Positions 62,321-64,000 of a stretch of 64,000 nt of DNA are shown piece after piece. The notes under the pieces are model-generated. The model saw nothing but the letters and a program-made list of their open reading frames with translations, was not told the origin of the DNA and made no database searches. Source of the DNA: Puccinia triticina (Eukaryota > Basidiomycota > Pucciniomycetes > Pucciniales > Pucciniaceae); assembly GCF_026914185.1 (NCBI RefSeq), contig NC_070573.1:2349501-2413500 (forward strand). The letters run 5' to 3'. The translations under genes were made by a program, and so were the position numbers. The stretch's first letter is position 1, and each line of letters opens with the position of its first letter.

Positions 62321-63970
62321 AAATAAAGAAACAAAACATTTCAGTTGCTTGAAATCTTTTAGAGCCCACATTGACTCACTTTGACCAACCCCAGATATCT
62401 TCTTTTTACCGCCCAAGCCGCCCCATTCCTTCCATAACACCAACACGTCTGAGGAATCCATTTTCATGTCTTCCCCCAAAGGACAACCCCATTTACTATA
62501 GTGAGCCGCATCAAAAACGCCACCACACCAAATACACATGCTCCTATCCACGCAAGCTTGTTGAAAAAGCTTGCATGAAAACCCTGAGTCCTTCATAGCC
62601 GCAGACACTTTGTCCAGATCCATAGGGTCACCGTCCGGAAGCTTAGGTTGAGTTGGCGTTTGACGCAAGGCAGAAGGATGAGGTTGTTGGTTTGACTGAG
62701 AAGGTTGAGTATTGTGCACATTGTGATGACGGTTCTCGGAAACTGGAGGCCCCTTTTGATGAGCACGGGGATCAAGGATCTTGCTGACACCTGTGATGTT
62801 CTTTGCCACCAACGCCGCAATTGTTTGTCTCTCTTCCAATCCCACGGACTCATCCCATGGGCCACAAAAAAGAGCCATCCTGATAATGTTTGGATCAATT
62901 GCCTTGTCGTAAGCAAGACACTTCGTGTTTTCCGCTAATTTCAAAGGTTGCAACAAAGCATTGAAAATAATGTTGAATTTGTCAATTGATTTAGAACCTT
63001 GACGGGCCAAGTTAAAAGCCGCTTCAGCTTGTTCAAGCTCATGATGATTTGCAAAATTAAGCTCAATGTTTTGGATAAGAGATTTGGAATTTAACATCTC
63101 AGGGATGACATAGTCCATTCTTGTTGAAGCTTGCAAGATTGGAAAATTCAAGGTTGACACGTTTTTCAACAAGAGACCGTGCCACCATATGTATGCCAGC
63201 ACCTCTGCATCCATTCTGCCTGACGCCGGCCGGGAGATCCACAGAATTTTCTGTTTTTCTGTATTGAAATGCTCCCCAATACGCTCAAAAGTATTTCGCA
63301 GATAGAAACAAAATCTGCTAGTTTTGTGAGGCATACCAGTAAAGTAGATGTGAGATTCATGCAAGGGTTCAATAAAGATTCTTGGACGCTCTACCACCGC
63401 TGGATGGGCTTGAGAAAACTCCAAATGACCCATTTGACCCGCTAATCCCTCATTAAAACCGTCCACCATACCACAACAATGCAATAACAACTGTTGATTC
63501 TCCAATTGAAACTTGAGTAATTCGGAATGGAAAACCAAATTGATATCCTTGGTCTACTTTTGTAAAGAAGCAATTGCCGTTTTATCTTGAAAAGCCTGAG
63601 AGTTAAGGAGATCTATTGCCGCAGCTTGAGATTCAATAAGGGTTGACTGAAGGGAGTTGTTGACTTGTAAATTAGAAAGGAGAAATGAGAGGTCCTTGTC
63701 TTGATTTCCCGCGATTCCGGATGGGCCTTGAGTTGGGGCTTGTTGAACTCTGGGAATTGGTCTAGGCAAAAAATTTATGAAGGAAGGTGAGTTATGATCA
63801 AATGGAGATGGTGTGTTGACCGAAAAAAATTGAGTCAGCTGAGGAGGAATTGGCATAGTTGGGTGAGATGAGCCGGGAACTGGGTCTTGAGGAGGAGAAG
63901 GAGTAAAACAAGGAGAGATTTGAACTGGTGTGATGGGAGACATAACCGCCAAAGATTGAGGTTGTGACAT
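62318..63970 (-). pseudogene. Gag-like polyprotein of a further Gypsy element
   Basis: Starts MSQPQSLAVMSPITPVQISP at 63970. A Pro/Ser/Gln-rich head is followed by an in-frame TAG at about 63554, then a region through 62318. The gag-type body includes KILWISRPASGRMDAEVLAY and LQPLKLAENTKCLAYDKAID. Near the end GDPMDLDKVSAAMKDSGFSC and CIWCGGVFDAAHYSKWGCPL form a zinc-knuckle-like segment typical of fungal Gypsy Gag. The rest of the element is not present to the left, where decayed Copia begins, so it is truncated. Whether the stop is a mutation cannot be told. Confidence 0.7.
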
Positions 63971-64000
63971 AATGTATGAACAAATGCAGAGAAAGCGGAA

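Overview
The window looks like a repeat-dense nuclear region of a basidiomycete fungus. A rust (Puccinia-type) genome is my best guess. The reasons are short GT-AG introns, a fungal chitin synthase fragment, a KDZ transposon and a Gypsy element with the RT motif LPQGATNSVAVYQ. I see no complete single-copy host gene, rRNA or functional tRNA. Almost everything is transposon, and many boundaries resolve to the base because the window holds an uninterrupted copy of several interrupted sequences.

Nesting order. (0) A Ty1/Copia reverse transcriptase gene on the + strand is cut in two (862-1173 and 61755-62320). (1) The interruption is one Gypsy-type LTR retrotransposon, called R1 here (1174-61754, minus strand). 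Its 3' LTR is 1174-2263. Its 5' LTR survives as three pieces (30218-30269, 48236-48704, 61351-61754). Its gag-pol runs 29771 to 24040 and finishes at 17152-17012. Between pol and the 3' LTR lies a + strand intron-containing ORF (6246-7291 plus 15637-15643). (2) Into R1 went five Helitrons or Helitron nests, a second Gypsy element (7292-15631, TSD TCTCA), two small MITEs and a 12.6-kb TIR element (48705-61350, TSD AAC). (3) Deeper layers are a 9.1-kb KDZ transposon inside a gene fragment carried by a Helitron (38412-47537), a PIF/Harbinger element (51957-57908, TSD TAA) inside the 12.6-kb element, and a hAT element (54445-57199, 8-bp TSD ATAATACC) inside the Harbinger.

The main discovery is a family of non-autonomous, gene-capturing Helitrons: H1 2448-5162 (-), Ha 17153-24039 (+), H2 19129-22400 (-), Hb 30545-35022 (+) and Hc 30270-48235 (-). 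Each starts with TCC, ends with a GC hairpin followed by ...CTAG, and sits exactly between a host A and a host T. The cargo is an LRR protein (H1), the nucleotide-binding half of an ABC transporter (Ha), a class IV-like chitin synthase (H2), the membrane half of an ABC transporter joined to an RRM/Pumilio gene (Hb), and a DUF1765-like gene (Hc). No Rep/helicase gene is in the window, so these copies would need one supplied in trans.

Right edge (62318-63970): a minus-strand gag-like ORF of another Gypsy element. Just before it, the Copia fragment carries a 71-bp fold-back inverted duplication.
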